Counted from the first letter of the stretch, positions 32,512-45,039 are shown. The stretch: DNA of 64,000 nt from Bubalus kerabau (GCF_029407905.1 NC_073634.1:22023501-22087500); one strand, 5' to 3'. The notes: generated by a model not told the origin, from the letters alone. Numbers and translations are program-made.

Positions 32512-34520
32512 CAGTTCAGTTGAGTTCGGTCACTCAGTCATGTCCAATTCTTTGCAACCCCATGAATCGCAGCACGCCAGGCCTCCCTGTCCATCACCAA
32601 CTCCCAGAGTTCACTCAAACTCATGGCCCTCGAGTCAGTGATGCCATCCAGCCACCTCATCCTCTGTCATCCCCTGCTCCTCCTGCCCCCAATCCCTCCC
32701 AGCATCAGAGTCTTTTCCAATGAGTCAACTCTTCACATGAGGTGGCCAAAGTATTGGAGTTTCACCTTTAGCATCAGTCCTTCCAATGAACACCCAGGAC
32801 TGATCTCCTTTAGGATGGACTGGTTGGAGCTCCTTGCAGTCCAAGGGACTCTGAAGAGTCTTCTCCAACACCACAGTTCAAAAGCATCAATTCTTTGGCG
32901 CTCAGCTTTCTTCACAGTCCAACTCTCACATCCATACATGACCACTGGAAAAACCATAGCCTTGACTAGACGGACCTTTGTTGGCAAAGTAATGTCTCTG
33001 CTTTTGAATATGCTATCTAGGTTGGTCATAACTTTCCTTCCAAGGAGTAAGCGTCTTTTAATTTCATGGCTGCAATCACCATCTGCAGTCTTTTTGGAGC
33101 CCCAAAAAATAAAGTCTGACACTGTTTCCACTGTTTCCCCATCTATTTCCCATGAAGTGATGGGACCAGATGCCATGATCTTCGTTTTCTGAATGTTGAG
33201 CTTTAAGCCAACTTTTTCACTCTCCACTTTCACTTTCATCAAGAGGCTTTTGAGTTCCTCTCCACTTTCTGCCATAAAGGTGGTGCATATCTGAGATTAT
33301 TGATACTGATCTGCATATCTGAGGTTATTGATATTTCTCCTGGCAATCTTGATTCCAGCTTGTGCTTCTTCCAGCCCAGCATTTCTCATGATGTACTCTG
33401 CATATAAGTTAAATAAGCAGGGTGACAATATACAGCCTTGACGTACTCCTTTTCCTACTTGGAACCAGTCTGTTGTTCCATGTCCAGTTCTAACTGTTGC
33501 TTCCTGACCTGTATATAGGTTTCTCAAGAGGCAGATCAGGTGGTCTGGTATTCCCATCTCTTTCAGAATTTTCCACAGTTTATTGTGATCCACACAGTCA
33601 AAGGCTTTGGCATAAAGCAGAAATAGATGTTTTTCTGGAATTCTCTTGCTTTTTCGATGATCCAGCAGATATTGGCAATTTTATCTCTGTTTCCTCTGCC
33701 TTTTCTAAAACCAGCTTGAACATCTGGAAGTTCATGGTTCACGTATTGCTGAAGCCTGGCTTGGAGAATTTTGAGCGTTACTTTACTAGCGTGTGAGATG
33801 AGTGCAATTGTGCAGTAGTTTGAGCATTCTTTGGCATTGTCTTTCTTTGGGATTGGAATGAAAACTGACCTTTTCCAGTCCTGTGGCCACTGCTGAGTTT
33901 TCCAAATTTGCTGGCATATTGAGTGCAGCACTTTCACAGCATCATCTTTCAGGATTTGAAATAGCTGACTGGAACTCCATCACCTCCACTAGCTTTGTTC
34001 GTAGTGATGCTTTCTAAGGCCCACTTGACTTCACATTCCAGGATGTCTGGCTCTAGGTCAGTGATCACACTATTGTGGTTATCTGGGTCATGAAGATCTT
34101 TTTTGTACAGTTCTCCTGTGTATTTTTGCCACCTCTTCATAATATCTTCTGCTTCTGTTAGGTCCATACCATTTCTGTCCTTTATCAAGCCCATCTTTGT
34201 ATGAAATGTTCCCCTGGTATCTCTAATTTTCTTGAAGAGATCTCTAGTCTTTCCCATTCTGTTGTTTTCCTCTATTTCTTTGCATTGATAGCTGAGGAAG
34301 GCTTTCTTAGCTCTCTTTCTATTCTTTGGAACTCTGTATTCAGATGTTTATATCTTTCCTTTTCTCCTTTGCTTTTCGCTTCTCTTCTTTTCACAGCTAT
34401 TTGTAAGGCCTCCTCAGACAGCCATTTTACTTTTTTGCATTTCTTTTCCATGGGGATGGTCTTGATCCGTGTCTCCTGTACAATGTCAGGAACCTCCATC
34501 CATAGTTCATCAGGCACTCA
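32512..34520 (-). mobile_element. Longest single-piece BovB fragment (about 2 kb)
   Basis: Antisense and not interrupted by other elements. In reverse order it carries: the region upstream of the reverse transcriptase (KERYKHLNTEFQRIER, 34272-34517; MGLIKDRNGMDLTEAEDIM, 33949-34257), ICQQIWKTQQWPQDWKRSVF (33563-33937), the GQEATVRTGHGTTDWFQVGK segment, the catalytic region, and the C-terminal zinc-knuckle-like part. At least four frameshifts or deletions separate these frames. Around 33285-33330 a duplication has replaced the YADD codons. The endonuclease domain is absent (5' truncation). Confidence 0.94.
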
Positions 34521-35759
34521 AAACCCCTATAAACATACCTTATTCTACCCTTCTCCTTCAAATTTGTCTGTTCCATTTGTCCCCTTCTTTATCTATAATT
34601 ATTTTAATTATTTCTACTTTCCCATCTCTTTCTCCATTCTTTCACTCTCTTATTTGTTCTCAATGACTTTCTCCACCTTACCCTAAATTCATGAGGCTTT
34701 ACTCAAGTCATTCATGTGTTTAGAACAATAGCCTTGCCCCAATTTCTCCAATATTTTTACTGTCATTCAGAAAGACTTTTGGAACCCTCCTATCCAAATA
34801 GTCTTTTCTGGCTAAATCAAGCCTGACCGTAAGTAACCCATCCACTAGCTCCCTGCGCCCCCGCACATCCCTTCTCACAGTCATATCCAGTGATCAGGCA
34901 GTCAGGGCCTGGCCAACCAATTCTAACAGGATGGACACACCATGAGAACAGAGGGCCTGCAGCTAGACCTGCCACTGGAATTGAAACAGCCTGGGGCTGT
35001 GGGGTGGGGGGACATGCCCTGCTGCAGATGCTGAGGCTACAACCAAGTTATTAACAGAACAAAGTCTTATTAACAGAACCAACAGTGCTGGACTCCCCAG
35101 TGACCTACATCCAGTTCACCAGGCCTTCTTTATGTTGTCACGGTTGAGCAAAGCATGGTGATGAGTGAGTCAGAAGTCAGCAATATCCAGAGATTCAGCC
35201 AGGGGGAAAATGGTCAAGCTTAGGGTAGTCTTCAAGAAAACAGCCAGGTCTCTCCAGGTCATCACTAGTCTTAGAAAAATGAGAAAAGAGTGTGCCTGTG
35301 GGACCTGGCATAGAGGTGGATTTACCAAGAAGCTAACGATGCTTAAGTTTCAGGGATGCTTACTTGCACCAGATCCTTATAAGCCCCGGAGAAGCCCTAC
35401 CAAAGCAATCAAAGAGTGCTACAAGTTCATGGAGCATTAAACATGAGCCACTGCACAGAACATTCGCATTGCCCTAAAACTTAGAGCTTAGTTTTCTCAA
35501 TAAACTTGAGGAAAAATTTTCCAAATTTGACAATAATCTAACACATTTACCTGACAATATTACTTACAAGTCATAAACCCAAAACTTTTCTAAACTATTA
35601 ACAATAGAGAAAAATATTTTGATAAATTATGTAAAGATTGAATTTTTCTTTGTTGTCTATGGAAAACGATGTTACAACATTGCAGTCCAATGACAGGCAA
35701 ATCAAGAATAATAGCCAAAATGTAAGAGAAGAGTATTACATATATGGGTTAGAAAGTTA
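34521..35759. other. Unassigned intergenic DNA
   Basis: No repeat family recognised. A 91-codon frame (35165-35440, basic, with Cys and Lys/Arg clusters) resembles no family I know and lacks splice or promoter context, so I do not call it a gene. Confidence 0.5.
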
Positions 35760-36535
35760 CTTCTTTTAGGGAACCTTCCTACACTGTTGATGGGAATGCA
35801 AGTTGGTGCAGCCACTATGGATAACAGTAGGGATGTTCCTCAAAAAACTAAAAACAGAGATGCCATATGATCCAGCAATCTCATTCTTGGGCATATATCC
35901 AGACAATATTACAATTCAAAAAGATACATGTACCTCTGTTTATAGCACCCACATTTACAGCAGCCATGAAAACTGTATATGTTCACTGATAGATGAATGG
36001 CTAAAGATGTGGTATACACACATACACACACACACATGTATACACAATGGAATATTACTAAGCCATAAAAAAGAATGAAATAATGCCATTTACAACAATA
36101 TGGATGGACCTAGAGATTAGCATATTAAGTGAAGTAAGTCAAAAAGAGAAAGACAAACATCATATTATATCACTTAATGTGGAATCTAAAATATGATACA
36201 AATGAACTTATCTATGAAACAGAAACAGACTCATACAGAGGACAGACTTGTGATTATCAAGGAGCAGGAGGTGAGGATGGGAAAGGCATGGATTAGAAGT
36301 TTAAGACTAGCAGATACAAACTATTATATAAAGAATGGTCAAATAACAAGGTCCTACTGTACCTCACAGGGAACTATATTCAACATCCTGTAATAAGCCA
36401 TAATAGATAAGAATAGGAAAAAGAATATACATGCACACACACACACACACATATATAACTGAATCACTTTGATGTACAGCAGAAATTAACACAACATTTA
36501 AATCAACTATACTTCAATAAAATAAATTTTTAAAA
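35760..36535 (+). mobile_element. L1 3' end
   Basis: Canonical order: TTGATGGGAATGCAAGTTGG, TATGATCCAGCAATCTCATT, CAATGGAATATTACTAAGCC, AATATGGATGGACCTAGAGA, CACAGGGAACTATATTCAAC, an AC run near 36435, and the terminus CAACTATACTTCAATAAAAT. It is a relic of ORF2 plus the 3' UTR with internal stops. Confidence 0.9.
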
Positions 36536-36726
36536 AAGAAAATTACTTCTTTTATAATATGTTGTTTTTCTGGATTTTATGTTTGTGATATTTGCCACCT
36601 TTTTAGAAAATGTTATGTGCTATAAATTATTTCTCATTCTAAATAAACATTTAGTTTGTAGCTAATTTTGTACTTTATTTTCCTTAAGCAGATTCCACCA
36701 AATTATACAAGCTTCAGGATCCATAA

Positions 36727-36951
36727 TATTATAATGGGTTTCCCTGGTAGCTTAGATGGTAAAGAACATGCCTGTAATGAGGGAGACCTGGATTCTATCC
36801 CTGGATTGGGAAGATCCCCTGAAGAAGGGAACGGCTACCCACTCCAGTATTCTTGCCTGGGAAATGCCATGGACAGAGGAGCCTTGCAAGCTACAGTCCA
36901 TGGGCTCGCAAAGAGTCAGACAAGACCGAGTGACTTTCACTTTCAGGATCC
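36727..36951 (+). mobile_element. Bov-tA SINE with perfect 14-base duplication
   Basis: Head GTTTCCCTGGTAGCTTAGAT, then a BovA monomer to GTGACTTTCAC. Flanked by TTCAGGATCCATAA (36713-36726 and 36952-36965). Confidence 0.95.
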
Positions 36952-37041
36952 ATAAAATCTGCATCTGCCTGTAATCAAGAGGCATCTACTAAGGAGGTGG
37001 GTGAAGTCAGCCAGATGTGGCCTGACATTTATCCTATTTCA

Positions 37042-37930
37042 GTTCAGTTCAGTCGTTCAGTCGTGTCCGACTCTTTACGACCCCATGAATCGCAGCACGC
37101 CAGGCCTCCCTGTCTATCACCAACTCCCGGAGTTCACTCAGACTCACGTCCATCACGTCAGTGATGCCATCCAACCATCTCATCCTCTGTCGTCCCCTTC
37201 TCCTCTTGCCCCCAATCCCTCCCAGCATCAGAGTCTTTTCCATGAGTCAACTCTTCGCATGACGTGGCCAAAGTACTGGAGTTTCAGCTTTAGCCTCATT
37301 CCTTCCAAAGAAATCCCAGGGCTGATCTCCTTCAGAATGGACTGGTTGGATCTCCTTGCAGTCCAAGGGATTCTCAAGAGTCTTCTCCAACACCACAGTT
37401 CAAAAGCATCAATTCTTCAGCACTCAGCCTTCTTCACAGTCCAACTCGCACATCCATACATGACCACAGGAAAAACCATAGTCTTGACTAGACGAACCTT
37501 TGTTGGCAAAGTAATGTCTCTGCTTTTGAATATGCTATCTAGGTTGGTCATAACTTTCCTTCCAAGGAACAAGCGTCTTTTAATTTCATGGCTGCAGTCA
37601 CCATCTGCAGTCTTTTTGGAGCCCAGAAAAATAAAGTCTGCCACTGTTTCCACTGTTTCCCCATCTATTTGCCATGAAGTGATGGGACCGGATGCCATGA
37701 TCTTCGTTTTCTGAATGTTGAGCTTTAAGCCAACTTTTTCACTCTCCACTTTCACTTTCATCAAGAGGCTTTTGAGTTCCTCTTCACTTTCTGCCATAAG
37801 GGTGGTGTCATCTGCATATCTGAGGTTATTGATACTTCTCCCGGCCATCTTGATTCCAGCTTGTGTTTCTTCCAGCCCAGCGTTTCTCATGATGTACTCT
37901 GCATATAAGTTAAATAAGCAGGGTGACAAA
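37042..37930 (-). mobile_element. BovB LINE 3' portion with intact catalytic box
   Basis: Antisense, about 890 bases, with one uninterrupted 173-codon frame (37417-37938) holding SPCLFNLYAEYIMRNAGLEE, NNLRYADDTTLMAESEEEL and MASGPITSWQIDGETVETV. Frames break before the C-terminus. The left end starts with the usual pentamer tail complement; the right end stops just after the start of the catalytic subdomain. No clear target duplication. Confidence 0.92.
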
Positions 37931-38059
37931 ATAGGCATGAATATACAATTTTTAAAGCTTTAGTTAAAACTGCAAAAGACTGGACTATACTTCAGTATGT
38001 ACAAAGTGTGTCTTGCATTGAGATTTTATTAAAGCCAAACAGGGAGGGTACCTATGGTA

Positions 38060-38735
38060 AACACTGGTAGCCTATATCCTACCAGAGTCCTCGTCTTCCT
38101 GGACACACATAGGACTACATTTCCCAGGCTCCCTTGCGGTTGGGTGTGGTAGTCATGTGAATGTATTCTAGCCAATGTAATGCGGATGGGAGAGACACAG
38201 CCCTTCCTGACTTAGCCCATGAAAACCTTCCATGGAAAAACCTCTTTTTTCCTCTCTGTTGGCTTAAGGCATATAAGCACAATATCCTTGCACATTACAG
38301 TAGCAGGTAATAGAGCCTCTAGGGCTTCCCTCGTAGCTCAGTAGGTAAGATTCTGCTTGCAATGCAGGAGACCCAGGTTTGATCCCTGGGTCGGGAAGAT
38401 CCCCTGGAGAAGGAAATGACAAGGCACTCCAGTATTCTTGCCTGGAAAATCCAATGGACAGAGGAGCATGGCAGGCTACAGTCCATGGGGTTGCAAGAGT
38501 CGGACACGACTTAGTGACTAAACCACCACAATAGAGCCTCTAAGCAGAGGGAAGCTAGATCCCTGCTTCACTCACTGCTTGGAAGAAAACCAAACCTAAA
38601 CATCCATTTTGGTCGTCAAGTTAGCAAAAAAAAATAAACTTTTTTTGTGTAGCCACTGGGATTCAGGGGTTTACCTGTTAATGGTAGCTTATAATATCTT
38701 AACTAATACTGTTTTCATTAGTGGAAAAATAGCAC
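38060..38735 (+). mobile_element. Old unassigned interspersed repeat split by Bov-tA
   Basis: ACTACATTTCCCAGGCTCCC is shared, diverged, with the copy near 59110, and the far end AAACTTTTTTTGTGTAGCCA resembles 42190-42245. The end motif (AATAAA, Gly-type purines, AACTAATAC) looks LTR-like, but I cannot name the family. Confidence 0.5.
38322..38529 (+). mobile_element. Bov-tA SINE with perfect 13-base duplication
   Basis: Head GGCTTCCCTCGTAGCTCAGT, a B-box-like GGTTTGATCC, then a BovA monomer. Flanked by AATAGAGCCTCTA (38309-38321 and 38530-38542). Confidence 0.95.
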
Positions 38736-40469
38736 TTAAAAATAATGTTATATATAAGTTAATGAGATCCTCTTGTTTATAAAATATGTATATTAATGTA
38801 TACATGTTTTATGTATACAAATATGTCTGTAGTCACATTTTCTCTTATGGGTCCCATTTTACATTACTAGTTAGTAACAGGTTATATAGTACATGCTTAG
38901 CATTTCTGAGATTTGGATATTTTCTGACAGACACATTACAATTTCTAAAGACATAAACTTATCCATCAGTGTAATAGACTTTTAAGAACTGTGACTTCCC
39001 CTTTATTAACATATTTAAGCTGAGAAGCTCTTCCAACGATGCTAGAGAAAGGAGCCATGCCCTGGGATTGAGGTTCTACTAGAGAACACTACCTTTACTT
39101 CCTGGGCCCATAGAACAGTCTCCAGAAGAAAAATAAAGTGAAACAGACTACTGGGAAAGTATGTTCTTCATAGTGGGAGGGGAAAAAGGCTTCAGAAAGG
39201 AACAGGAGAAAAATATGTTATTTATTTATTTGTTTACATATCAGCTACTGCTGTTTGCTAAAAAATTTTCCTAAGGCCCAACCACTGTTCACCACGCAGA
39301 GCAAAAGCTGCTATCTCCAAACTAACAGAAAAGATATATCAATGGTGTTCTGATGTTGGAATGGAAAAGTATTTTCTAAGCATAAAAGTAAAGAAAGAAA
39401 CCAATGGAGTAGAAAAATTACATCTTCCAGTGAAATATTAATTAGAACTTATTTATGTATAAAATTTTATAAATTATAGATATATATTTACCCAATATGT
39501 AGTTTCAAGTTCTTAAATTACAGCAGAGAAGGGCATTTTAGCTAAAACTGTAGAGCACCATTTGTGGCAGGAGGGAGTGCCCAGAGAAGAAATCTCTGTG
39601 TACTAACAAAAAAATCACATTTCAAGCCTGGGGTCTAGAATATACAGATGAGAGTCCTGGCTGCGCTGACCCAGAGGAAGATCAGACAGCTAGGTCTTGA
39701 GGTCAGAGCTTCTGGGCATTACTTCTCATGCAACAGTGATACCCACAGGAGAGCGGTTCCATGGACCACTTCTCAATGGAATTGCAAGTGGACTCATTGG
39801 CCAGTGATAGTAGAGCTGCTGTGATTCTGGGGGGAGCATCTCACTTCACTGTGAAGTGGCTGAGTACCGTCATCCCCTTTGCCCTCTGTACATCCCTCTG
39901 TTATCCAGACAAGAAGAGGTATAAAGGAGGAGAAATAAGAAAAAACCATCTTAAGCCATGAATTTCTAATTGTGTTATCTGTTAGAACCTTAAAGATAAT
40001 TGGTTAAAATTATGCTTCATGAAGGAAATTTTAACAACCTTAATTAAGCCTTGAAAGACCAATCCCAAAGCAGAAATCATATAGTAAATAACTAGCAGAA
40101 TTGACTTAATTTAAAAGAATTAATTTCCTTATAAAACACCATAAACAGAATTGAAAAGCAAATGACAACCTGGGATTATATTTGAAACATAAACAAGAGA
40201 CAATGAAAGTCCTTATTAGATACTGATCTTTTAAAATCACTGAAAAATAGAGCTAGCCCTAAAATAAGTGAAGATCACAAATGGTCAATTTATTAAAGAA
40301 TACAAATTCTTGTGTTTATTCTAATAAACAGTCTCAATCGTAAATAAGGAAATACTAATTGAAATATGATAATTAGTGCCTATGAAATTAGAAGGTTATA
40401 TTTAAATAATAATATCAAGTGTATTCTTTATGGTGAAGATTAAAGGGAAGAGGTCCTTTCAAATATTTT
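38736..40469. other. Unassigned, mostly AT-rich DNA
   Basis: No repeat or gene recognised. The block at about 39630-39960 is less AT-rich and carries a 66-codon frame without resemblance to known proteins. Confidence 0.5.
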
Positions 40470-40481
40470 GGGACAGAGTAT

Positions 40482-40597
40482 GCTGCTACTGCTGCTAAGT
40501 CGCTTCAGTCATGTCCAACTCTGTGCAACCCCATAGACAGCAGCCCACCAGGCTCCCCCATCCCTGGGATTCTCCAGGCAAGAACACTGGAGTGGGT
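40482..40597 (-). mobile_element. Half BOV-A2 (single monomer) with target duplication
   Basis: Only the CTGCTACTGCTGCTAAGTCG monomer, ending at AACACTGGAGTGGGT. Flanked by GGGACAGAGTAT (40470-40481) and GGGACAAAGTAT (40598-40609), one mismatch. Confidence 0.9.
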
Positions 40598-40625
40598 GGG
40601 ACAAAGTATAAATTGGAACAAACTT

Positions 40626-40890
40626 GGGACTTCCTGGTGGTCCAGTGGTTAAGAATCCACCTTGCAAAGTAGGGGATGCAGGTTCAATCCCTGGTCAGGG
40701 AACTAAGATCTCACATGTCGTGGGGCAACTAAGCGTGTGTGCTGTGGGTACTGAGCACACACACTCTGGAGCCTATGCGCCACAACTAGAGAGTCTGTGT
40801 GCAGCAACAAAAAATCCTGCCTGATGCAAGGAAGATTCTGCATGCTGTAACTAAGACCCAACACAACCAAATAAATAAATAAATTTTTTA
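40626..40890 (+). mobile_element. CHR-2 SINE with 15-base duplication
   Basis: Full body from GGGACTTCCTGGTGGTCCAG through GGGGCAACTAAGCGTGTG to the AAATAAATAAATAAA tail. Flanked by AATTGGAACAAACTT (40611-40625) and AATTGGTACAAACTT (40891-40905). It lies 28 bases from the preceding SINE. Confidence 0.93.
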
Positions 40891-40905
40891 AATTGGTACA
40901 AACTT

Positions 40906-41251
40906 TCTGGAGGGCAATTTATAATATACATTAGAGCAGTTGTCCAGCCAGGCATTTAAACACAGGAAATTTAATATAAGGGTTGATCAGATAATAGTTA
41001 AAATGACCAGAGAAACCAAAGGGGAAGATGATGCTACTTGGAGACCATTAACTTCAGAACTAACACCACCCCTTGGGCTTGAGAAGCAAAATGAAAAAGG
41101 TGATATTACCAGGGTCCATAATCACCACCATAGGCCCTAAGCAGAAAGTCAACATTGGTGTTTCTGAACTTGTTGCTGCTGGAGCCTGTAATCACCTGCA
41201 ATTGGCTCCCAAGGACACTGATGAAGCCAAAAGCAGGAAAAAACACAGCTT
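40906..41251. other. Unassigned intergenic DNA
   Basis: No recognised element. Small frames here are not recognisable proteins. Confidence 0.5.
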
Positions 41252-41266
41252 CTACCCAGCAGGCAA

Positions 41267-41531
41267 CAGAGAAGGCAATGGCACCCCACTCCAGTACTCT
41301 TGCCTGGAAAATCCCATGGATGGAGGACCCTGGTAGGCTGCAGTCCATGGGCTCACTAAGAGTCGGACACAACTGAGAGACTTCACTTTCAGGCACTGGA
41401 GAAGGAAATGGCAACTCACTCCAGTGTTCTTGCCTAGAGGGTCCCAGGGACGGGGGAGCCTGATGGGCTGCCGTCTATGGGGTCGTACAGAGTTGGACAG
41501 GACTGAAGCGATTTAGTAGCAGCAGCAGAAG
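41267..41531 (+). mobile_element. BOV-A2 SINE with long target duplication
   Basis: Sense dimer from GAGAAGGCAATGGCACCCC to the AGCAGCAGCAGA tail. Flanked by CTACCCAGCAGGCAA (41252-41266) and CTACCCAGCAGACAA (41532-41546). Confidence 0.93.
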
Positions 41532-41676
41532 CTACCCAGCAGACAAAGGAGTATGGGAAATGTACTTTACAGGCTCCCAGTTACCTGTACACAAGAGAGT
41601 ATTAAAGGGCAAGTATGGGTCTTGAGTGCCAAAATTTAAAACTCTGGTGCATGCATCTATAGCATAAAAATGTTTA

Positions 41677-41842
41677 TGTGAGATGTGGGTTTGATCCTTG
41701 TGTCAATAAGATCCCCGGGAGAAGGAAATGGCAACCCACTCCACTATTCTTCCCTGGGAAATCCCATGGACAGAGGAGCCTGGTAGGCTACAGTCTCTGG
41801 GGTCTCAAAGAGTTGGGATGACTTAACTAAACAACAACTAGC
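41677..41842 (+). mobile_element. Bov-tA SINE, 5'-truncated
   Basis: Starts within the tRNA-derived head (GTGGGTTTGATCC) and contains the BovA monomer to AGTTGGGATGACTTAACT. Confidence 0.85.
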
Positions 41843-41929
41843 AATTATAATTTTTCTATATAAACGTTTAAGGAAATAAGTAACAAAACACAAACAGATG
41901 TATGACAAGGATGTTTGTAATGGTGTCAC

Positions 41930-42250
41930 ACTCGGTCAGATGTGCCATGTCTGGTTGTTTTTCCCTTCCTGTATTCTTCATGTTGCAACCGGATTTGACC
42001 CACGAGTTCAGAAGTGGCATGTGTCACTTCCAGGATGCATTTCATCTCCCCCGTGAACTGCTCCAGAGTCACCTTTTCCCTCTGGCACAGTGACCAGTGA
42101 CATTCGAGATGGCACTGCTGTTACACCAGGTCCCTATGTGACTGTGATGTGCAGAGGTCCCTTGCTAACCCTGTACAAGAGTGAAAAATAAATCTCTGTT
42201 ATTTTAAGCAATGGAGAGTTACTTGTTATAACAACATAGACTAGACAAAT
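41930..42250 (+). mobile_element. Old unassigned repeat, 3' part
   Basis: Ends with AATAAATCTCTGTTATTTTA followed by GTTATAACAACATAGACTAG, the same type of terminus as at 38620-38735. Diverged; family not named. Confidence 0.45.
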
Positions 42251-42487
42251 TTGACTCGAACACATGGAATGATTTATGAGAGCAGAGAATTACAACCAAT
42301 GTGTTCAATAGTACAGAAAAGTGAAATAAATGACTATATATCCACATCATGGAATATATTGTTGCCAGTGAAGAGTGCTTTTGGAAAATATTGAAAGAGA
42401 TGAGAAAATCTTCACTATCAAAAATTAAGTGGAAAAAATAGAATGTAAAACAATATATATTAAATGAGACTCATACATGAGATTATA

Positions 42488-42829
42488 CAGTAAGTCCCCT
42501 ACATAAGAACCTTCAAGTTGCAAACTTTCAAAGATGCAAACATTTGTTTGCATGTCCAATCGGGTAAGTTAATTCACGTGTCTGGCATACATTGTCATAT
42601 GTGTGCATCCTCTACAAGGGTTGTGCTTTTGTGCACTTTACTATACAGTACTGTATTAAGTGCAGGAGTCCAGTATCTCTAGAATGCCCAGGATGTCCAG
42701 AAGCAAGTGTAAAATCAGTGGTATATAGCCTAGTTGGGTACCTCGGCTAACTTCGTTGAACTCACAAACAAACTGGACTTACAAATGCACTCTTGGAATG
42801 GAACTCATTCGTAGGTAGGGGACTTACTG
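42488..42829. mobile_element. Tigger/mariner-type MITE with perfect inverted ends
   Basis: The ends are exact inverted copies: CAGTAAGTCCCCTAC at 42488-42502 and its complement GTAGGGGACTTACTG at 42815-42829. Each is flanked by TA (42486-42487 and 42830-42831), the target duplication of Tc1/mariner elements. About 342 bases with no transposase frame, so non-autonomous. Confidence 0.85.
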
Positions 42830-42831
42830 TA

Positions 42832-44600
42832 CATAAAATGTTCTGCGCAGTGAATGCTGAAATGGTATGTTATTGTATAATCAGAAATATGTAAGTGACA
42901 AAGTACTGGCTCAGTGGCCAGGCCACCCCAGATTCGGACACATGCTTGACATTCTGGCTGAGATGGCCCTAGGCAGTGGTGTGTATTGTTCCTGTGGTGG
43001 TAGCATCAGGCAATGCCGCGGTCCCCCGTGACGCTCGTGGGTATGACCAGCCAGCGTCTTTCTGGGACTTCTCTCTTGCTGCTAAGACGTGAGATGCTGT
43101 GGGCTCCAGGCTAAATGATGGCATGGAACCCAGTGAACACCCATCCAGTGGGGCCTCTGAGGTTGCATGTTGCCGCCAAAGATGTGGGGCATGCTGCTGA
43201 CATATGTCTACACCTCGACTTGCCCTGAGGACGTGTCTACGCTCTGGCTTGCCCTGAGGACTGTGCCTTACACTGCAGATGCCACGGCTGCCAACTTGGA
43301 CCCAGCTCCCAGACAGACAGCTTAGAGGGAGTAACGTCCTGCAGAGCAAGCTTTGATCAATGGAAATGGAAGTCGGTGGATGACACCCCCAGGATGGAGC
43401 TGTCCCAGCTCCACAGCAGATTTCGGAAGACATCCTACAGGAATGAGCAATCAACAGCACTTGTCACCACTTCATAACCTGCCCTCCTTCCTCCTCTGCC
43501 TCCCTCTCACTTCCTGGGATTGGGCTCCCCAGTAAAGTGTTTTTTTAAGATTTACCTTTAGCACTGTTTTCTAGGGATTGCCCTCAGACAGTTACTTACA
43601 CCTCCGTACATATTTCATGGTTCCAAGTACACAAGCAATGTTTCTAACAGAGCTTATACAACCCTTCCCCACCTACCCCGTAGCACCACACGGCCATGTC
43701 TCCCATAGGCTTCCCCTCCCAGTCTCCTCAAGGAGGACACAGAGGTGAGGATAAGGCAGAGACAAGTGCCATAACTGCTTGCATCTCAGCAAAGCCATAT
43801 GAATTTTAGATATTTTGATTACTTTAGAAATGCCAAGAAAAGAACACAGCAACATTTCATTTCCCAAGGGATGACAGCAGATGCAGGGTCGCTAATAAAA
43901 GCGTGTATAGCTCTCCCAACGCCTTGCTGTAGGAGGGTTCCATCACAGTGTGTTGTAACTACCGCAGAAAGCTTATTTCTTATTTCTTCCTATATCAGAC
44001 CTGACTTTCCATGGCCTCATTCACCTACTTGTACCTGGAGGATCTAGACAAGCTCTTCTGTGATTGGCTTCTGGCCTGGAGCAGCTCAGAAACAGCTATT
44101 AGCCAGGTCCCTCTGACACAGAGGTGCACTTTGGTCTCCCTGGGCCCCTAGCTGGCCACCTTGAATTTCACAGCCTCAGAGCTTGCCTTGGCCTGAGCCT
44201 TCCTGTGTCGGGAGCCAGGCTCCTGGCTTCCTCTAACTCCCAATTCTGGGTGTCCCGTTACCTGTGAGTCATCTCGCGCATTGACTCTTGGCCTGCTTTC
44301 CCTTCCTGACACCTGAGCCGGTGCTGGCACCACTCACCTTTCAGGCACTGACCCTTGGCATATGGCAGACCCTGCTGGCCCCAACATTGGCCTTGACTAA
44401 TCACCCCCCGCCTCCCACATCTTGTAGCATAAATTATGATCACTCATTTTTAAATACAAACTGTCTCTTGTTCACACTAAATAAATTGTTCACTACCAGT
44501 GGTCTCCAACTTGATGAAAGCAGAAGCCAGAAGGAGTTATTTAAATAAGATCATGAAAGCTAAGAGAGGACTCTTTTATGAGAACAAATTCTCTTTATAG
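42832..44600. other. Unassigned, GC-richer intergenic DNA
   Basis: The block 42960-43600 is GC-richer and ends with an AGTAAAGTG...AAGATTTACC sequence, suggesting an old LTR or a processed transcript. The 163-codon minus frame at 42969-43460 shows no domain, and composition alone could explain it. A roughly 35-base imperfect tandem duplication (CTTGCCCTGAGGAC unit) lies at about 43205-43265. Confidence 0.45.
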
Positions 44601-44755
44601 AAATATCAGTAATACTTTGCTGAGTACCTACTAGCTGCCAGGTACTAATCTAAGGAATTTTACAGCCATTAGCTCACTAAACCAACACAACAGCCCTATG
44701 AGGTAAGTCCTCTGATTGCCATTTTATAAAAAGGTGAAGAGTATACCTTCTATTT
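44600..44755 (+). mobile_element. MIR/L2-type relic
   Basis: GAGTACCTACTAGCTGCCAG, CATTAGCTCACTAAACC and CAGCCCTATGAGGTAAGTCC in the order of the mammalian MIR/L2 consensus. Confidence 0.7.
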
Positions 44756-44821
44756 CATTACTGCTCCATGTTGTAAAATAGTTGATCAGTACCTTGAAGT
44801 CTCTCACCAGTCTTTTTAAAA

Positions 44822-44978
44822 AATATGTATTTTTTTATTTGGCTGCACTGGCCTTAGTTGTAGCATGAGGGATCTTTAAGTTGTGGAGTGTGGGATCTAG
44901 TTCTCTGACCAGGGATCAAACCTGGGTCCCCTGCTTTAAGAACATGGTCCTATACACTGGATCACCAGGGAATTCCCT
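44822..44978 (-). mobile_element. CHR-type SINE
   Basis: TTTTTTATTTGGCTGCACTG, GATCTAGTTCTCTGACCAGG, ending ACTGGATCACCAGGGAATTC. Confidence 0.85.
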
Positions 44979-45039
44979 CTCCCCAGTCTTAATGTATCTC
45001 TCATAACAAAAATTATGACTTAATAATAGATTTGCTATT

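Noticed and set aside
35165..35440. 91-codon plus-strand frame with Cys and basic residues
   Set aside because: I considered a retroposed small protein, but no family match, no tail and no duplication were visible.
37001..37714. 237-codon and similar plus-strand frames (also 20633-21280 and 62045-62704)
   Set aside because: They are antisense translations of BovB, which lacks stops on its complementary strand in this region. The real reading is the minus-strand reverse transcriptase.
42969..43460. 163-codon minus-strand open frame
   Set aside because: No recognisable domain, no promoter or splice context, and the region ends like an old repeat. A GC-rich frame of this length can occur by chance.
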